This document shows, piece after piece, positions 31,492 to 43,418 of a stretch of 64,000 bases of DNA; positions within the stretch are counted from its first letter, which is position 1; the number at the start of each line of letters is the position of its first letter. The position numbers were made by a program, and so were the translations under genes. Under the pieces are notes generated by a model that worked only from the letters and a program-made list of their open reading frames with translations, searched no databases and had not been told where the DNA came from. The stretch is taken from positions 744,001 to 808,000 of the forward strand of contig JAPXFQ010000132.1 of the NCBI GenBank assembly GCA_028564705.1. Reading direction: 5' to 3'. The DNA comes from Apricaphanius iberus. Taxonomy: Eukaryota; Chordata; Actinopteri; Cyprinodontiformes; Aphaniidae.

Positions 31492-32023
31492 TAATAAGAA
31501 ATATCGGTGTGTCGTGTTCCTCGGATGCTAAGCAACTATTTATTAATATTTTGGGGTAGCTTTGTTGGTAGATCTCACAGGCATTGTCTGGGATGTATGC
31601 AGATTTATTGAAAACTAAACCCATCGCCTTCAGGATGGGCGAGCAGCCGCTTTATTAGCTCAGTTCTCGGTTGGAGGGAGTCTCTGTTTTAATCAAACGA
31701 ATTTCCGCCTAATATTCAACTTAAAACTAAGTTCACAACTGTTCTTACAGCATGCAGATAGCAAAAGCACTCAGTATCTGCCCACTCACCAAATGAATCA
31801 TCATAATTACAGCGGCGTCGTCCTCATCACAGATACAAGATGTCAGAAAGTCTGACAGCGCCACACTTCATTCAACCACGTTGTAGTAACGTGCCACTAC
31901 ATCCCCAATAACAGTAACGGCGTTGTAACTGTGGAAAAGTAATTAATTGGATTACTCCGTTACCTAAAAATGAACGTCGATAGTAACGCCGTTATACGTA
32001 AATGCCGTTACTCCCGACACGGT

Positions 32024-33260
32024 AACAAACAATTCTTTTATTCAGGTGTGTAAAAGCAGGGATACTTCTAAAAGTCATTGGACAGTAGATCTAGAGGACC
32101 ACATTTGGCTTTCCAGTATCTTGTTGTATCTATACCATGAAGGAATAAGGCAGTTCTGAAGGCAAAAGGGGTCCAGCCCGGTACTTGCAAGGTGTACCTA
32201 ATAAAGTGACCAGAGAGTGTATGTCATCAGTGTGTGCACTCACAGCTTTCCGTGTACCCCCCCACCCAACAACCCCTTTTCCGACACTTTACCTGACATT
32301 CTGAACGCAAACATCCTGCCGTGACAAGTCTGCTCTTGTTACATCGGTGTCTAGCGTAAATGTACCAGTAAAAGTTATCTTGCTTTTAGACTCCAAAGTA
32401 AAACAGAAAAAGTCCAGAAAATTACCGTTTCTTATGGCCTGTTTGAAAGCAGCTTAAGAGTCTGAAGAACAAAGAGACCAGACCAATGGATGAATGAACA
32501 CAAAGAAATAAATTAAAATGCAAGATCTAATTATATAAAAACAAATTCATGATCAAAACAGAAGCAAAAACACCTACTTCATATTTCCAAAAACCAAATT
32601 AACGTAAATATACACTGACAGGCACGAGTCTTCCTTATCTCCACTCTTGGTGGCACAGTCAATCCACAGCAAGGAAAATGAATGGCGTGCGTGGATCCAG
32701 CCAATAACATGTCGAGTAGTATTGAGCCCATTAATTTTAGCTTTGTAAGCGCGATTTCCTTTTTAATATTTCACTGAAAAATCTGTGAATACTGAACCAC
32801 AAATAGGCATGAATATGCTGTCTTTCTCTTGAGGACTCAGGTCAAGAAATAAACATATTCCTGTGTAAAATTTAAGTACCTTCGTCATCTTTTACAGTAC
32901 ATAGTTTTCTAGAAATAATGGATAATGGGTCAAGCAAAAGGATGAATACAGGACATTCTGTTAGGTCACACCCATCTGTGGTTTCCATTTACAGCCTGAA
33001 GTGAGTGATACTTGCCGCCAATCTGAGCTTCGATCTGTTCAGGCATGACTCATCACTTGCTGTTAGCCTTGGATTTTTATTGTTCTCAGAACCAATTAAA
33101 AGCAGCTTGCAGAGGGAAGGTTGCCTCATCTGATATAATCCATCACGGTAAACATTACCTGCATTGTACCTCCTTACAGCACTGTATCGGAGCTGGGAAC
33201 TGATGTTCATGTCTCTGCAGACATTGTGCTGGATACAACTTTGTTCCCACCAGCAGAACG
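32024..33260. other. Intergenic DNA with two DNA-transposon scraps
   Basis: AAGGTGTACCTAATAAAGTG followed by ACCAGAGAGTGTATG at 32190-32226 looks like the terminus of a fish Tc1/mariner-like MITE. 32740-32810 (AAAATCTGTGAATACTGAAC) resembles interior sequence of Tigger/pogo-like elements. Otherwise AT-rich. Confidence 0.4.
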
Positions 33261-34300
33261 ACCTGCACACAACGAAGAAGCAGGAAAAACAAATAGCACT
33301 AAAACAACTGCCAATTAGCTACATTCAATGTGTGGGCTGGAGTTTTTCGATAATGACATTGATAGATGACATATAGCTGCATAAGTGCAGTAGTTCATCA
33401 CTGTAGCTATTTTATGGATTTTAAAATGCCTTCAAACTAGCACCAAAGCAGAGTATTAACTGTTAGAATTTTTGGCACATTCACTTCTCCTTCTCAAGCA
33501 TGAATGATTTAGAAGTGAGGGAAAATATATGCATGTAACCCTGTGTGGGGTTTATCTCACTTTTTTTCTTTCTACAATGTGTGAGTGCTGCAAATAAATG
33601 CAGAGCATCTCTCAGTCTATTCTCTATTAAGGCAACAAACATGTTAATCAAGAGGAAGAAAAGGCAAAGATTTCCACAGTTTTACCTCAGCAACTTCAGC
33701 ATGTTACCCTCACAGTTGCCATTCATTCTGCTAATTAGATCCAACTGTGTTCATCCCAGTTAGTTATCATGCTCGCAAGTATTTAAGTCCCTCACTTTCT
33801 GTCATTCTCTGCTGGGTTCTTATTTTTGCTGTCACCCTGGTTCCTGGTTCCCGCTGTAAGTTTATTTGCTACATTTTTTTTTAATTAAAAGCAGTCATGT
33901 GGTGTTTCAGGAGAGAGGGCCCCCTATATGAGGATCCTATAGTCCCAGGTCCGGGAGACCTGGTTTCGTGACTCCCGACCTCAGAAAATTGGCCACATGT
34001 CTTCCACCTTCTCTCTTCCTATTTCCTGTCAAGCATCTATCACATACAGGCCTCTGCTGCCAATAAGGATTTATTTCTATTTTTTTTTTTTGTTCTTTTT
34101 TCAAACAAAAAGCTCTGCTCTGGCCTCATCCAAATAGCAGCATTTATCTCCAAAATAGGTTGTCGGCTTTAAAAACACCCGTGTCCACGATACCCATTTT
34201 TAGAAACCTTTTCATCTGAACAACTTGCACACAGCAGAAAAAACAAATGGAGCTAAAACAACTGCCAATCAGCTGCATTCAATGTGTTTGCTGGAGTTTC
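33261..34300 (+). repeat. Direct repeat pair 955 bp apart
   Basis: The block around 33261-33345 (AAAACAAATAGCACTAAAAC, AACTGCCAATTAGCTACATT, CAATGTGTGGGCTGGAGTTT) recurs at 34222-34300 (AAACAAATGGAGCTAAAACA, ACTGCCAATCAGCTGCATTC). The downstream part near 34480-34580 (AGCAAGTTCCCACTGACTCC, AACATGTTTACAGTCTGG) is also reminiscent of a common fish repeat. Confidence 0.7.
33898..34080 (+). mobile_element. tRNA-derived SINE family 2, degenerate copy
   Basis: GGTCCGGGAGACCTGGTTTC (B box region) followed by CCACATGTCTTCCACCTTCT and CTCTTCCTATTTCCTGTCAA is the order of a fish SINE whose better copy is at 57219-57392 on the minus strand. The tRNA head is badly eroded. Confidence 0.5.
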
Positions 34301-36440
34301 CATTGGGAATGGGACATTCACAAAATGCTGCCATGGGAGGTTAGCGGTAAACACAAGAAAACAAGAATGGAGAACAAAGCACCACTTGAATCTTTTGTGG
34401 AACTTTTTATTTTTGCTGTGGAACCTTTAATGAAGGTAATGTGGAAGTCACAAATATTGCAGTTCCCTCCTCATCCCCTAGGGTCTGGCTCCAGAACGGA
34501 GCAAGTTCCCACTGACTCCCATTTTAGAAATGCCAACTTCACAGCAGAAACAAACATGTTTACAGTCTGGTTGAAAGATAAATATTTTAGGATTAGCAGG
34601 TCAGGTCCATGGTCATAAAAGTTAGAATTTTTCTAAATAACTAATCCATTTAGATGTAATTTAAGCTTGAAAATGGGGCGTGTCTTTTTGATTGCCAGTT
34701 CTCAGATGAGCCATCAGCATGAGCACTGGTGGTTAGCGGCTTCTTCCACCCCTGCTTGCTCCAGGGAAAGGCCGCCGCCTCAGAGTCACTCTTTGCTATT
34801 TTGTTTCTCTGAACGTGACCAGTAATGTCTGCGATATTGTTCATGTCCTGATGTTAATCGTGTACTTATTGGACAAAGATAGCTGGCTATTGTTGATTGC
34901 ACCAAACATACCGCCCAACAAGTCTCTGCTTTCTTTTTTTTCTGTAATAAAATTAGATTTTATGACACTGCTAGGTCAAAATGGGTTCAAATTATCCCAT
35001 TTCTTCTTAATGTGTTATTCATTAAAAGTTGATTCACATAGTTTAAATGCACATAGTTTTAAGGTTATGGACCTAAAAGGTTTCATGCTTTTATTTGAGA
35101 AAATTATTAGATCTGCCCAGAGGGCTAGCAGAATCACGCAACCGTGGTTTTCTGGTTAAAAGCGCATGTTAACCTCCGTTAGCTTAGAGTTAGCTCAGTT
35201 AACTCTAAGGTAAAGTGGCAATCACCCTTACAATCCCTCTCAGCTCCACCTCTTTGCTTCTCATTTTTTGCATTTTCTGGCCGTGAAGAGATGGGTGATG
35301 CAGAAAGATGGCAGTGGTGTGGAACCTCCCAGGTGGCTTCATATCAGCTGTTAGAAACCTACTGACGTCATGGAGGCTTCGTCGTTCTATGTACACTTTA
35401 CAGTTTTTGCTCTCCACATGAATATATAAAGGTGAACATTTGACTCTGGAATCAATTTTTAAAATAAGAAACATTTTGGGTCCAGCATAATGCCCTTTCA
35501 GTGTGGAATTAAGAAAGGCACACCCCCAAATGTTGTGATCTAATTCTAACTTTTTTTTAGATTTCTTGACCATGAAAACACTCCATTTTTGGATCTCCTC
35601 CAAATCCTAATCACTTGTTTCTGGTCCCATTGCAAGACATTTTCTGAAATCTTTAATTAAAATCCACCATTAACTTTTTGAGTTACATTGCTAACTAACA
35701 GACAGACAGGAAGACAACAAACCCTGGTGAAAACACAACCTCCTTAACGTACGTAAACATAAAGCTTCAGAAGCCTAAAATACATAGGCACAATGCTATT
35801 TGACACATTACTGCTTGGCATTTGCTAAGCAGCCAATCCAGGACCTCCTTCATAATCATTGGCACTGTACCCCCAAGAGATGACAAAAGGAAGACCATGA
35901 GTTTTAGCTTCTGCAATAGTGCCAAGATGGTTTCTACTGTGTGTACTAAAGTATATTAATGCATACTATACTATTAAAATAAGCAGTTGTGTTTTTAGTA
36001 TTTGCGGATTTTAACTGTCCTCTCTAATCCCTGTCTATCCCTGTCTACTGTACTGAGCAATTTAAATTACACCAGTTCTAACTGTTCTCCAGTGTTAACC
36101 GCTAATGTTTCTAAAACAGGTTAATAACCCAACATTTGGGAAACCTTTGGGCCATAACTGTATAGCCGACATTGCTCACATGTATCTTAGCTAAAAGTTG
36201 TGAGCAGTGCAGCTGTAGCAGAACTATTGAGAGAAAATCCGCTCCCTTTGTGTGTGGCAGTGAAACCCCGAGGTGAATGAGCAGAAGAATGCTTTAGTTT
36301 GCCACCTGACTGTACTGAGACACACCATCTGCTATCATAATATGAGTACGTTTCACAGAGCAGAGAGAATACAGAACGTGTTTGCCCACATCTGAATATT
36401 ACATATTCAGATAACGTTGTGTGGTGTGCTGCATGCAGCA
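34301..36440. other. Intergenic DNA with repeat-like parts
   Basis: 34480-34600 and 35205-35560 look like pieces of dispersed fish repeats (for example CTACTGACGTCATGGAGGCT). The 132-codon frame at 35205-35603 minus has no domain that I recognise. No exon signals were supported. Confidence 0.4.
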
Positions 36441-36442
36441 TC

Positions 36443-36768
36443 TGTGTGTGTGTGTGTGTGTGTGTGTGTATGAAATGTGTGGCTTTAGGGAAATCATATC
36501 TTTTTCCCTGTTTCAGGGGAGGAAACACAGAGTAAAACAGAAGTTTCCACTGACCTTGCAGACTGGCAGAGGAGACGAAGGAGCAATGGTATTTAGTAAC
36601 TCAACAATGCCTAAGGGCCAGTCATTTATGGTGTGTGTGTGTGTGTGTGGGTGTGTGTGTGTGTGTGTGTGTGTGTTTCAGCTCTCCCATCTGTTTTTTT
36701 TTTTTTTTCACCCTGGGGAATATAGCAGCAGACAGTTCTGATTCCCCACACAGACACACACACACACC
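36443..36768 (+). repeat. Cluster of GT/CA microsatellites
   Basis: (TG)n at 36443-36469, a longer interrupted (GT)n at 36630-36677, T16 at about 36693-36708, and a short (CA)n near 36756-36768. The open frames across this block are microsatellite artefacts. Confidence 0.95.
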
Positions 36769-36779
36769 AGTGTAGAGAT

Positions 36780-37484
36780 GTAGCTGCAGGGGAGGGGCTG
36801 TTGCTCACAGTAACAAAAGCACAGATGTGTTTATAAAAATCAGTGATAATTGAATATCTCTGAAGCAACTGAGACGGTAAATAATATGCAAAAGCCTAGG
36901 AGCTTGTACAGTACTGCTCTGCTCCAAAACATCGTTGTTTGTTTTCAATCGTGCCAAGCAGATATAATGATGCTCCATCCTCCCAGGGTTAATTTATCTA
37001 ATATTGAAGTAAGTATCAACACTGGGAGAGAACACGAACTGCACTTCACTGACAAACAAGATGGCTGACTTGTTTGTTAAATTTAACAAGAAGTCAGAGG
37101 ATTGCTTCTCAGCGCAAGTAAACTGAAGGATTTTGTGCGACCGGAGGAGCACGGCTCACGGAATGCTCTCAGGGTGCCTTCCGGGACCACAAGGTGCTAA
37201 AGATAATTATTCCACAGTCAGACATGCCTCTGCACTAATAACAGCTCAGGTATCACACTTCTTCTGTATGTCTACATACCCAAACAAACTGCCATAATTA
37301 TGCTCTCTACATTGGCCTTTCTGTCCCTTTGGGTTTGGCTCAATCCAAGCACCTTCTGAGTGATGCGATTCACAGAAACAGAACATTTAGTGGCAAAATC
37401 TTGCTGTTTTTTTCCATATATATGGTTGTAAGGAGGGAAAATTAGAAAATAAACTTGTACAGCTGAATTTTCAGAGAATTTTAA
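36780..37484. other. Intergenic DNA, nothing recognised
   Basis: No repeats or coding signals that I can support. Confidence 0.45.
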
Positions 37485-37733
37485 GAGAAATCACTCATGG
37501 CAGTTCTTCAGAGAGCTTCTACTTCGACCCCAACCCCTGGAATGATGGTAAGTTAATCGTGTTTTCTTTTCTATTTAGTTGTATACTTTTGGAAGTGCTA
37601 GAACACTATAATAAAGTTATTTTAGGCTTGCTAACATATCAATTCCGAAGGCGGCAAATTCAGCTAGGACGTGCTGTAGGCTACTCAAGCCACCCTAAAT
37701 GTAGTTAATCCTTTACTCAAAAATATATATAAG
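37485..37733 (+). repeat. Inverted duplicate, copy A, with exon-like splice donor
   Basis: This segment is about 95% identical to the reverse complement of 43419-43663. It starts GAGAAATCACTCATGGCAGT, includes AACCCCTGGAATGATG followed by the strong donor GTAAGTTAAT, and ends at an AT run. In one frame it reads MAVLQRASTSTPTPGMM up to the donor, in another HGSSSESFYFDPNPWNDG. A gene is not identified. It could be a piece of a first or second exon duplicated by a transposon, or a transposon that happens to contain a donor-like site. Confidence 0.85.
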
Positions 37734-37834
37734 CATGTCCAGAAAGTATAACCGACTTTTGTCCACTGTAGTATCAGTTTTGAGCTTTATAACTTTGTCT
37801 GAATTAAAGCTAAGCAATGAGAGGCAAGGGAAAC

Positions 37835-37848
37835 GTTACCGTAGCAAC
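37835..37848. promoter_or_regulatory. Perfect RFX X-box motif
   Basis: GTTACCGTAGCAAC fits the consensus GTNRCC(N0-3)RGYAAC for RFX transcription factors exactly, and is itself a near-palindrome extended by AACGTT on both sides. It lies about 70 bp from a CACGTG E-box (37916-37921). Such sites control ciliary genes, but here no gene is attached and a chance or transposon-borne match is possible. Confidence 0.35.
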
Positions 37849-37889
37849 GTTTAGGCACACCAGCGCCATTGAGTAGAGAGAGTTACGAC

Positions 37890-37985
37890 ACACTTTGAAC
37901 TCACCGACACGCGGTCACGTGGTTCATGGAATCCTCAATAGTTCCAAACATCCCAGCACCGTCATTGATTTCTAGCGGTAAAGGG
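37890..37985 (-). repeat. Second block of the inverted duplication, copy A
   Basis: In reverse complement this reads TGTTTGGAACTATTGAGGAT then CCATGAACCACGTGAC, similar to 41700-41795 on the plus strand (TGTTTGGAACTATTCGCAAC, GCATGAACCACGTGACTTCC). Together with copy A at 37485 it indicates a duplicated unit of about 500 bp. Confidence 0.6.
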
Positions 37986-38934
37986 CTTAATAAAGGACTT
38001 TTCCTAACTTTTCCTGCGATTTTCTCTAAATTATATCATGTGCGCTGATTACTTCACTATATTTTTCATGATTATGGTTCTTTATGTCAGACAAATGACA
38101 TTTGTTACTGTATATTAGTGGAAAATTGGACTGTAAAGAAATTGCAGAATACGTTTTGACTACATATAGTCTTCCACTGCACTCAATATAAGCATGTCTG
38201 CTTGTTTTATAATGTTATGCACTTAAAACCAAACTGTAGTATAAATACACCATATAGAGCTTTCTGGTGGCATTTAGATGCTAGCACGGACAGGCTATAT
38301 CTGGTCCTATAAATATGCCACTGGTTAAGAGGTCTGCTCCAGCTTACATTCAGATGTTCATCCTTTTCTAAAATATGCTATATTACTGTTACTAGGATAA
38401 ACTTATAGTCCCAAACAACCCATGTGTAGATGTCAATCTGTCTCATCTCTGCCCAAAATCAAATGGAAAGTTAGCTGAACTGATCTAAACTACTAATTTT
38501 AAAAAGTTTTAAATAAGTAGGAGGAAAACTTGAGTGTCGATGTTTGATATGAGAATCAACCGTTTTTCTCTGGGCAACCTAATGATTCAGCATTTCATTT
38601 TTTGTTTTTCCTCTGATCTGAGAAAATCTGTGTAACCCAGTTGATTGTGCTTCTAGCCAGAAACTTGTAAAATAGTTAATTGATTAAAAACTATATTTAA
38701 ATCAAACTGTTTCAGTTAAATACATATTAAGGGGTAAAGAAGTGTATACTAATTATGCAAAAACAAGAAACTACCAAACATTTTATTAAACAATATTGTG
38801 TAAAATGTAAAACGCTTCAGTGAAGAAGTCATTTTATTACCATTCTGCCTCATAATAAAATTTGGATAGTGTTGAAATTAGCTAAAGTCTTAATGTCAGT
38901 TTATCCTTGGTATCAGTGACAGCAGCTCTCAGGT
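37986..38934. other. AT-rich DNA, nothing recognised
   Basis: Only short A/T-rich frames. Confidence 0.5.
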
Positions 38935-38939
38935 ATCAG

Positions 38940-39720
38940 GCCGATAGCCTCTCACTCTGACTCTCACTTTGGCCATTATTATGGCCCTCACCTCTGGAAC
39001 AGGCTGCCAAAGGACCTCAGGGCCGCAGAGAACGTTCATGTTTTTAAGAGCAGGCTCAAGACTCACCTTTTTAGCTTAGTCTTTAACTAATTATTATTTA
39101 TTCATATATTTTTAACCGCTCAGCATGTTTTACCTGATTTAATTCTTAGTTTAGCTTTTAACTGTTTATTTATTATATTTATTATTTATTAATCTGCTTT
39201 ACATTTTTATTATTTGTTTTACACCTATTGTTTTATACTTTATATACTTTATATTTTATAAACTTTATATTTTAATGTATTTTAATCTTTCTTGCCAGTG
39301 TTTTCTCTCTGGGGGAGCCCCCTGCATCGGGGGCGGTGGTCGGCTGTGGCTGCCTGGGTGCCCCCCAGGTAGCGCTTGGGTGGAGGTGGGGGTACTAGCC
39401 CTCCCTCCTCTGGGCACCCTGGGTCGGAGCCTTGGCTGCTGCTGTTGATCTGCTGCTGCTGATGCAGATGGCTCCCATGAAGGCATTTCCTGACTCATTT
39501 GTACTCAGCCCGCTTTTTGTAGCTTTTAAGTGTGTGTGTGTGTGTGTGAGTATGGCTGATGGGTTGGGAGGGGGTTGTATTTGCATTGATGATTTTATTT
39601 TTGAAGGGGGGGGGGGTTATGGGGTTATTTTAAATCTGTAAAGCACTTTGAGTAACTTTCTTTGTTTGAAAAGCGCTTTATAAATAAAGTTTGATTGATT
39701 GATTGATTGACTATCGATTG
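38940..39720 (+). mobile_element. Non-LTR retrotransposon 3' end with TTGA-repeat tail
   Basis: The end of an ORF2 is readable: HLWNRLPKDLRAAENVHVFK followed by SRLKTHLFSLVFN and a stop at about 39088. A 3' UTR follows with a GC-rich block (39310-39440, CTCTGGGGGAGCCCCCTGCA), a (TG)9 run at 39531-39548 and a G10 run. It ends AAGCGCTTTATAAATAAAGT then (TTGA)n by 39710. This fits an L2/CR1-group LINE of a different family from the TTGCC-tailed copies. 5' truncated. Confidence 0.75.
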
Positions 39721-39949
39721 TGACTTGTGCACTGGACACTATAACACCAGTGTAGGATCTCGAAAGGTTCTCTGACACTCTCTTGGGCTGGGCTCACTAG
39801 AAATATATTATAGTGTTGTCAATACAATGAACTGTTCTGTGTTGCTGTGCTAGTATTTATACACTTATAAAGGCATTGTGGTTTGTTGATTCTTAATTGA
39901 CAGTGTTTTGCTATGTTATCACGATATTGTTGTAGTAATTTTGCTTCTC

Positions 39950-40305
39950 TCTTTCTCTCTGTGTTTGAGTTTCCTTCTATGCCGTTTTACAGGTGCGGAA
40001 GCGGGTTAGGATGATATTTGTTCTTCTAGTTTTCCTTGTTCTTCATTTCTTCTGTTTTTCTAACTTATCTCCCTATCTGTCTTCACTTCTTTTCTTTTTC
40101 CTAAATTTTCCCTCTTTGTGTCAGGAAAACAAAAACCCAACAACTACTAATAATAAAGATTACCCATATATTAAGTAGAGCACTACAGCGTAAGCAGTTA
40201 TGCTCCGCTTGTGAAAGTAAAACTGTTGGGCCCTTGCTTGATGCTCAGACATCAATTCTGAGTACCACCTTGTCAAACTCGAGACGAGGAAAAAAATAAA
40301 ATAAA
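39950..40305 (+). mobile_element. GC-rich retroposon family, 3' end of a second copy
   Basis: From 40148 the match to the minus strand of 16300-16470 is clear: TAATAAAGATTA, GAGCACTACAGCGTAAGCAG, AAAGTAAAACTGTTGGGCCC, AGACATCAATTCTGAGTACC, ending in an A-rich tail at 40287-40305. The pyrimidine-rich stretch 39950-40130 corresponds more loosely. The GC-rich 5' part is absent, so this copy is 5' truncated like a LINE product. Confidence 0.75.
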
Positions 40306-41465
40306 AGACAGCAGCTCCCTTTGATCATATCTCAAACCCTGCTGGGAATCTGGACTTTTTTTCCCCGGGGGCGTCTTCACACAGCCTGAACCTGGAATGC
40401 TGCCTGGTGTGGTGGATCTCTGGTGCTGCAGGTCTGGTCCTGTGCAGCCATGTCCACTACTTCATTGCTGTTCTTCAGCCTGGCATGGAGAGCAGACTGG
40501 TCTGATCTCAGGAGGAACAAGACCAGGAAGAGGAGACTAAGGTTGCCAGCTATGGGAAAATCTGTATTATAATTTTTTTTTGCTCTTAGTCTTCAGTGTT
40601 GCTTCTGGACCTCTCACTGAGTCCAAGAAACAACAAAGAGATAAACCTTGGAAAAGAGCACAATGAGTTTCTTAGGCTGAAATAATCCGGAAATAACCTC
40701 CATGACAGTCAAACATTTTTTTCTATCAGGGCTCAGCATGTCTTACTGTTCCCCCAATTAAATAGTTAATGTCCAAACAGTTTACAAAGACAATTATTAT
40801 TATCATTATTATTAAAGAATTAATATTCATGCCAACAGTGTGATCATATTTTTAGAGATTGAGAAAGGAAGAAAAACATGTTTATTATGTTATTGTTAAT
40901 AATTCTTAGATTCTTTTACTCTCAACTCGATCACATGATTGCAAATCATAATTTTATAAAACAAGTACAAATGAAATGTTGCAAAGTTTATGCTGCTCAA
41001 GTACCAAATATCTTCATACAGCTCTTATTTCTTTTAGAGGACACAAGAAACCAATATAGTTTGTTAACCTTGTTTATGTCATACATGCTTCAGCAGGTCA
41101 TTGTAGTCAGTTTTATGTGATATAACTGATAAACATGAAATAATTACTCACCTTAATTCACATTTTTCTTTATCGATAGTATCTCAATTTACGCTTCAAT
41201 CTCTGATTCAATAGTTAAAGACTAATGATATAGTGACCAGCAACACACCAAATGCATAAAAAACACAAATAAAATTTGTAAAATATATTAAAATTAATAG
41301 CCTATTTTAAACAGTGCTGAATATTCCTAAAAAGCGAAATACCAGACTGAAATAAAACAGTCTCCAGCTCATCAAGCTTGTCTAGCTCCTCCTGCATATT
41401 TAGCTAGCTGCAGCTACACTACAGTGAGCTCATTAACACACTTAATTAACTAAAACTGGCTATAT
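40306..41465. other. Intergenic DNA, nothing certain
   Basis: 40380-40560 is slightly more GC-rich and repeat-like but no motif is recognised. The remainder is AT-rich. Confidence 0.4.
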
Positions 41466-41592
41466 TAACCTGTGATGGACTGTCGACCTGTCCAGGTTGT
41501 ACCCCGACCTCTCGCCCGTTGACAGCTGGAGACAGGCACCAGCCCCCCCGCGACCCCTGGAGGATTAAGCGGTTCAGAAAATGGATGGATGG
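41466..41592 (+). mobile_element. SINE/LINE 3' tail ending in GGATGGATGG
   Basis: GATGGACTGTCGACCTGTCC, AGGTTGTACCCCGACCTCTC, GCCCGTTGACAGCTGGAGAC and GATTAAGCGGTTCAGAAAAT followed by GGATGGATGG is the standard 3' part of a very common fish tRNA-derived retroposon. Its head type is seen separately at 61255-61399. The head is missing here. Confidence 0.8.
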
Positions 41593-41699
41593 CTACAATA
41601 AATATCCCCGTTGACTTATTTTGGCACAGAGCAGTCAGTTAACGCTTCACAATCTTGAAAATGTTGTAATTTCATCAACTTACCATGGAAAATTATTCT

Positions 41700-41795
41700 A
41701 AAACAACGAAAATGAACTGCATTCAATGATGGGAGTGCTGCTGTTTGGAACTATTCGCAACTGCATGAACCACGTGACTTCCGCATTCCATTCTT
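41700..41795 (+). repeat. Second block of the inverted duplication, copy B side
   Basis: Counterpart of 37890-37985 in opposite orientation (TTGGAACTATT and ATGAACCACGTGAC shared). If it belongs with 43419-43663, copy B has been split by about 1.6 kb of other DNA. Confidence 0.6.
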
Positions 41796-43265
41796 TCTAT
41801 AGAAGTCTATGGGAGTGTCCAAACTCTCTTTACACGGCTCTGCACTCGGCCCAGTAAATCTCTGTTACAGAGTACTGTGAGGTTACAGAATTAAGTACAT
41901 TCTTCTTGTTTTTTTAGAAATCAAATTACAGTGAGCATGAGCTCTGCTTATGTTGAAACATGCAGACACCCAGATCACACAAAATCCCAATTTTTTTCCT
42001 GTTGCTTTAGAAACTAAAATCCACAAAAGATAGATACACTTCTGTCCAAACCAACTACTTCTTCCAATTTTATCTTTAAACATATAGACTTTTTACTGTT
42101 TGAATTATTTCATTAATCATAAAGATACTACTACAGGCAGAACTTTTTCAGAAATTTAGATTTTTGCTAATTAAACTTTTTGTCATGTTTTAGGGGCCAA
42201 AGGGAAGACTGCTTCTTCTAGAAGAAATATATCCTCACTGGGGCAAAACATTTGCTCACTGTAGCATGGAGGTAGAATAAATCCAGTTACTCAGCCTGTG
42301 CTTAAATTACAGTATTAACAACCTTCAAACAGCACAGAACCTGTGATCTCAGTATACTGTAGTTCATTTAGTGGTCTGTTGTAAAAAATAGTCTTGCTTT
42401 CACAGACTTACACAGATGCCTGTTTCCCATCTTTGCTTGTTTTCTGTCCCTGTTTTAAGTAAAATTTCTTAGAAGACCTGAATAAAGTTAAGTGTTTTTT
42501 TGTAGTCTGTTTCTTTATTTCTTCTGATGAGAGATGAGAGACAGGATGGATAAACAATTCTGTTAATTCTTGTCATATTTGTTCATTTAGTTTTATATTT
42601 GATATGAATAAACTAACAGAAACAACTAGTGATTCTCATTCTTATTTTCACAGTTTATTTACAATTGGTTTTAACATGACCATAAAGCTAACTCTGAACA
42701 ATTTAAAAATGTCAATTGAATGTAGATAAAAACAGTAAAACAATAGGTAAAGGGCATAAAATAATTAGAAATGGAAAACTTGTGTGGCTTATTTGATATT
42801 TTTTACATATAGGATGAATTTGGATAAACGTCTGCTGGACCATTCTTTAACCTTTAATAGAATACACAGAAAGTATCTGGTAGATGTGCTGGATCTACTA
42901 AAGAAAAATCAGATTTGGATGAGGAGCTGCGACATAGAAGTGGGATATCATACAGGCAGGTCTGCAGAGAGTGCTCTGGGTAGCTTCATTATAGTGTCCA
43001 CTGTATCGTCCATCAACAAACTTTAGAGTTTCTCAATCCAAAATTGTCATATCACTAAAATATATTAACAGGACAGTTGGTCCCACCAGAAAACCCTGCT
43101 GACTGCCTCCAAAACACCTCATCCTCATCATCTGCTATTCTCTAAGCTCATCCTCAGGGACCACAGCATCACCAGGGCTGAAGCAGATGTTGAGAAGCCT
43201 GCATGTTGAGATTACCTGTATTGATGTAAAATGCCAAGTGTTAGATTTTGCCACTTGGATTTGTC
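41796..43265. other. Intergenic DNA with an unrecognised 80-codon frame
   Basis: The frame 42784-43026 plus encodes a charged sequence including KNQIWMRSCDIEVG and GRSAESALGSF, moderately protein-like but without a family that I know. The rest is AT-rich. Confidence 0.35.
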
Positions 43266-43271
43266 AATATA

Positions 43272-43337
<66 letters not shown>
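43266..43337 (+). repeat. (TA)n microsatellite, about 72 bp
   Basis: A nearly pure TA dinucleotide run with one GT interruption near 43276. The Tyr/Ile-repeat open frame across it is an artefact. Confidence 0.97.
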
Positions 43338-43341
<4 letters not shown>

Positions 43342-43418
43342 CCAATGAGATATATTCAGATTCCCATTTTAAAAGCAGTTATTCAAAATCAGTTTCTGAT
43401 CACAAAGTTCTGCCCGTA

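Larger units (their letters stand above)
29838..32015. mobile_element. hAT-like element with 8-bp TSD and nested insertions
   Basis: The left end is CAGTGTTGGGCATCTTACAT then GAAAAAAGTAATTAATTATA; the right end in reverse complement reads GGGAGTAACGGCATTTACGT then AACGGCGTTACT and later GGAAAAGTAATTAATTGGA-type words. An exact 8-bp direct repeat GACACGGT flanks it (29830-29837 and 32016-32023), as expected for hAT. The right TIR looks shortened: the family end CCxACACTG may overlap the duplication itself. No transposase is left. Inside are a second hAT-like element (30261-30996) and a long foldback (31295-31491). Confidence 0.7.

Noticed and set aside
35205..35603. 132-codon minus-strand frame as a gene
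   Set aside because: Lies in DNA that resembles a dispersed fish repeat and shows no known domain; kept only as a note.
36421..36868. Open frames with Cys/Val or His/Thr runs
   Set aside because: Translations of GT/CA microsatellites.
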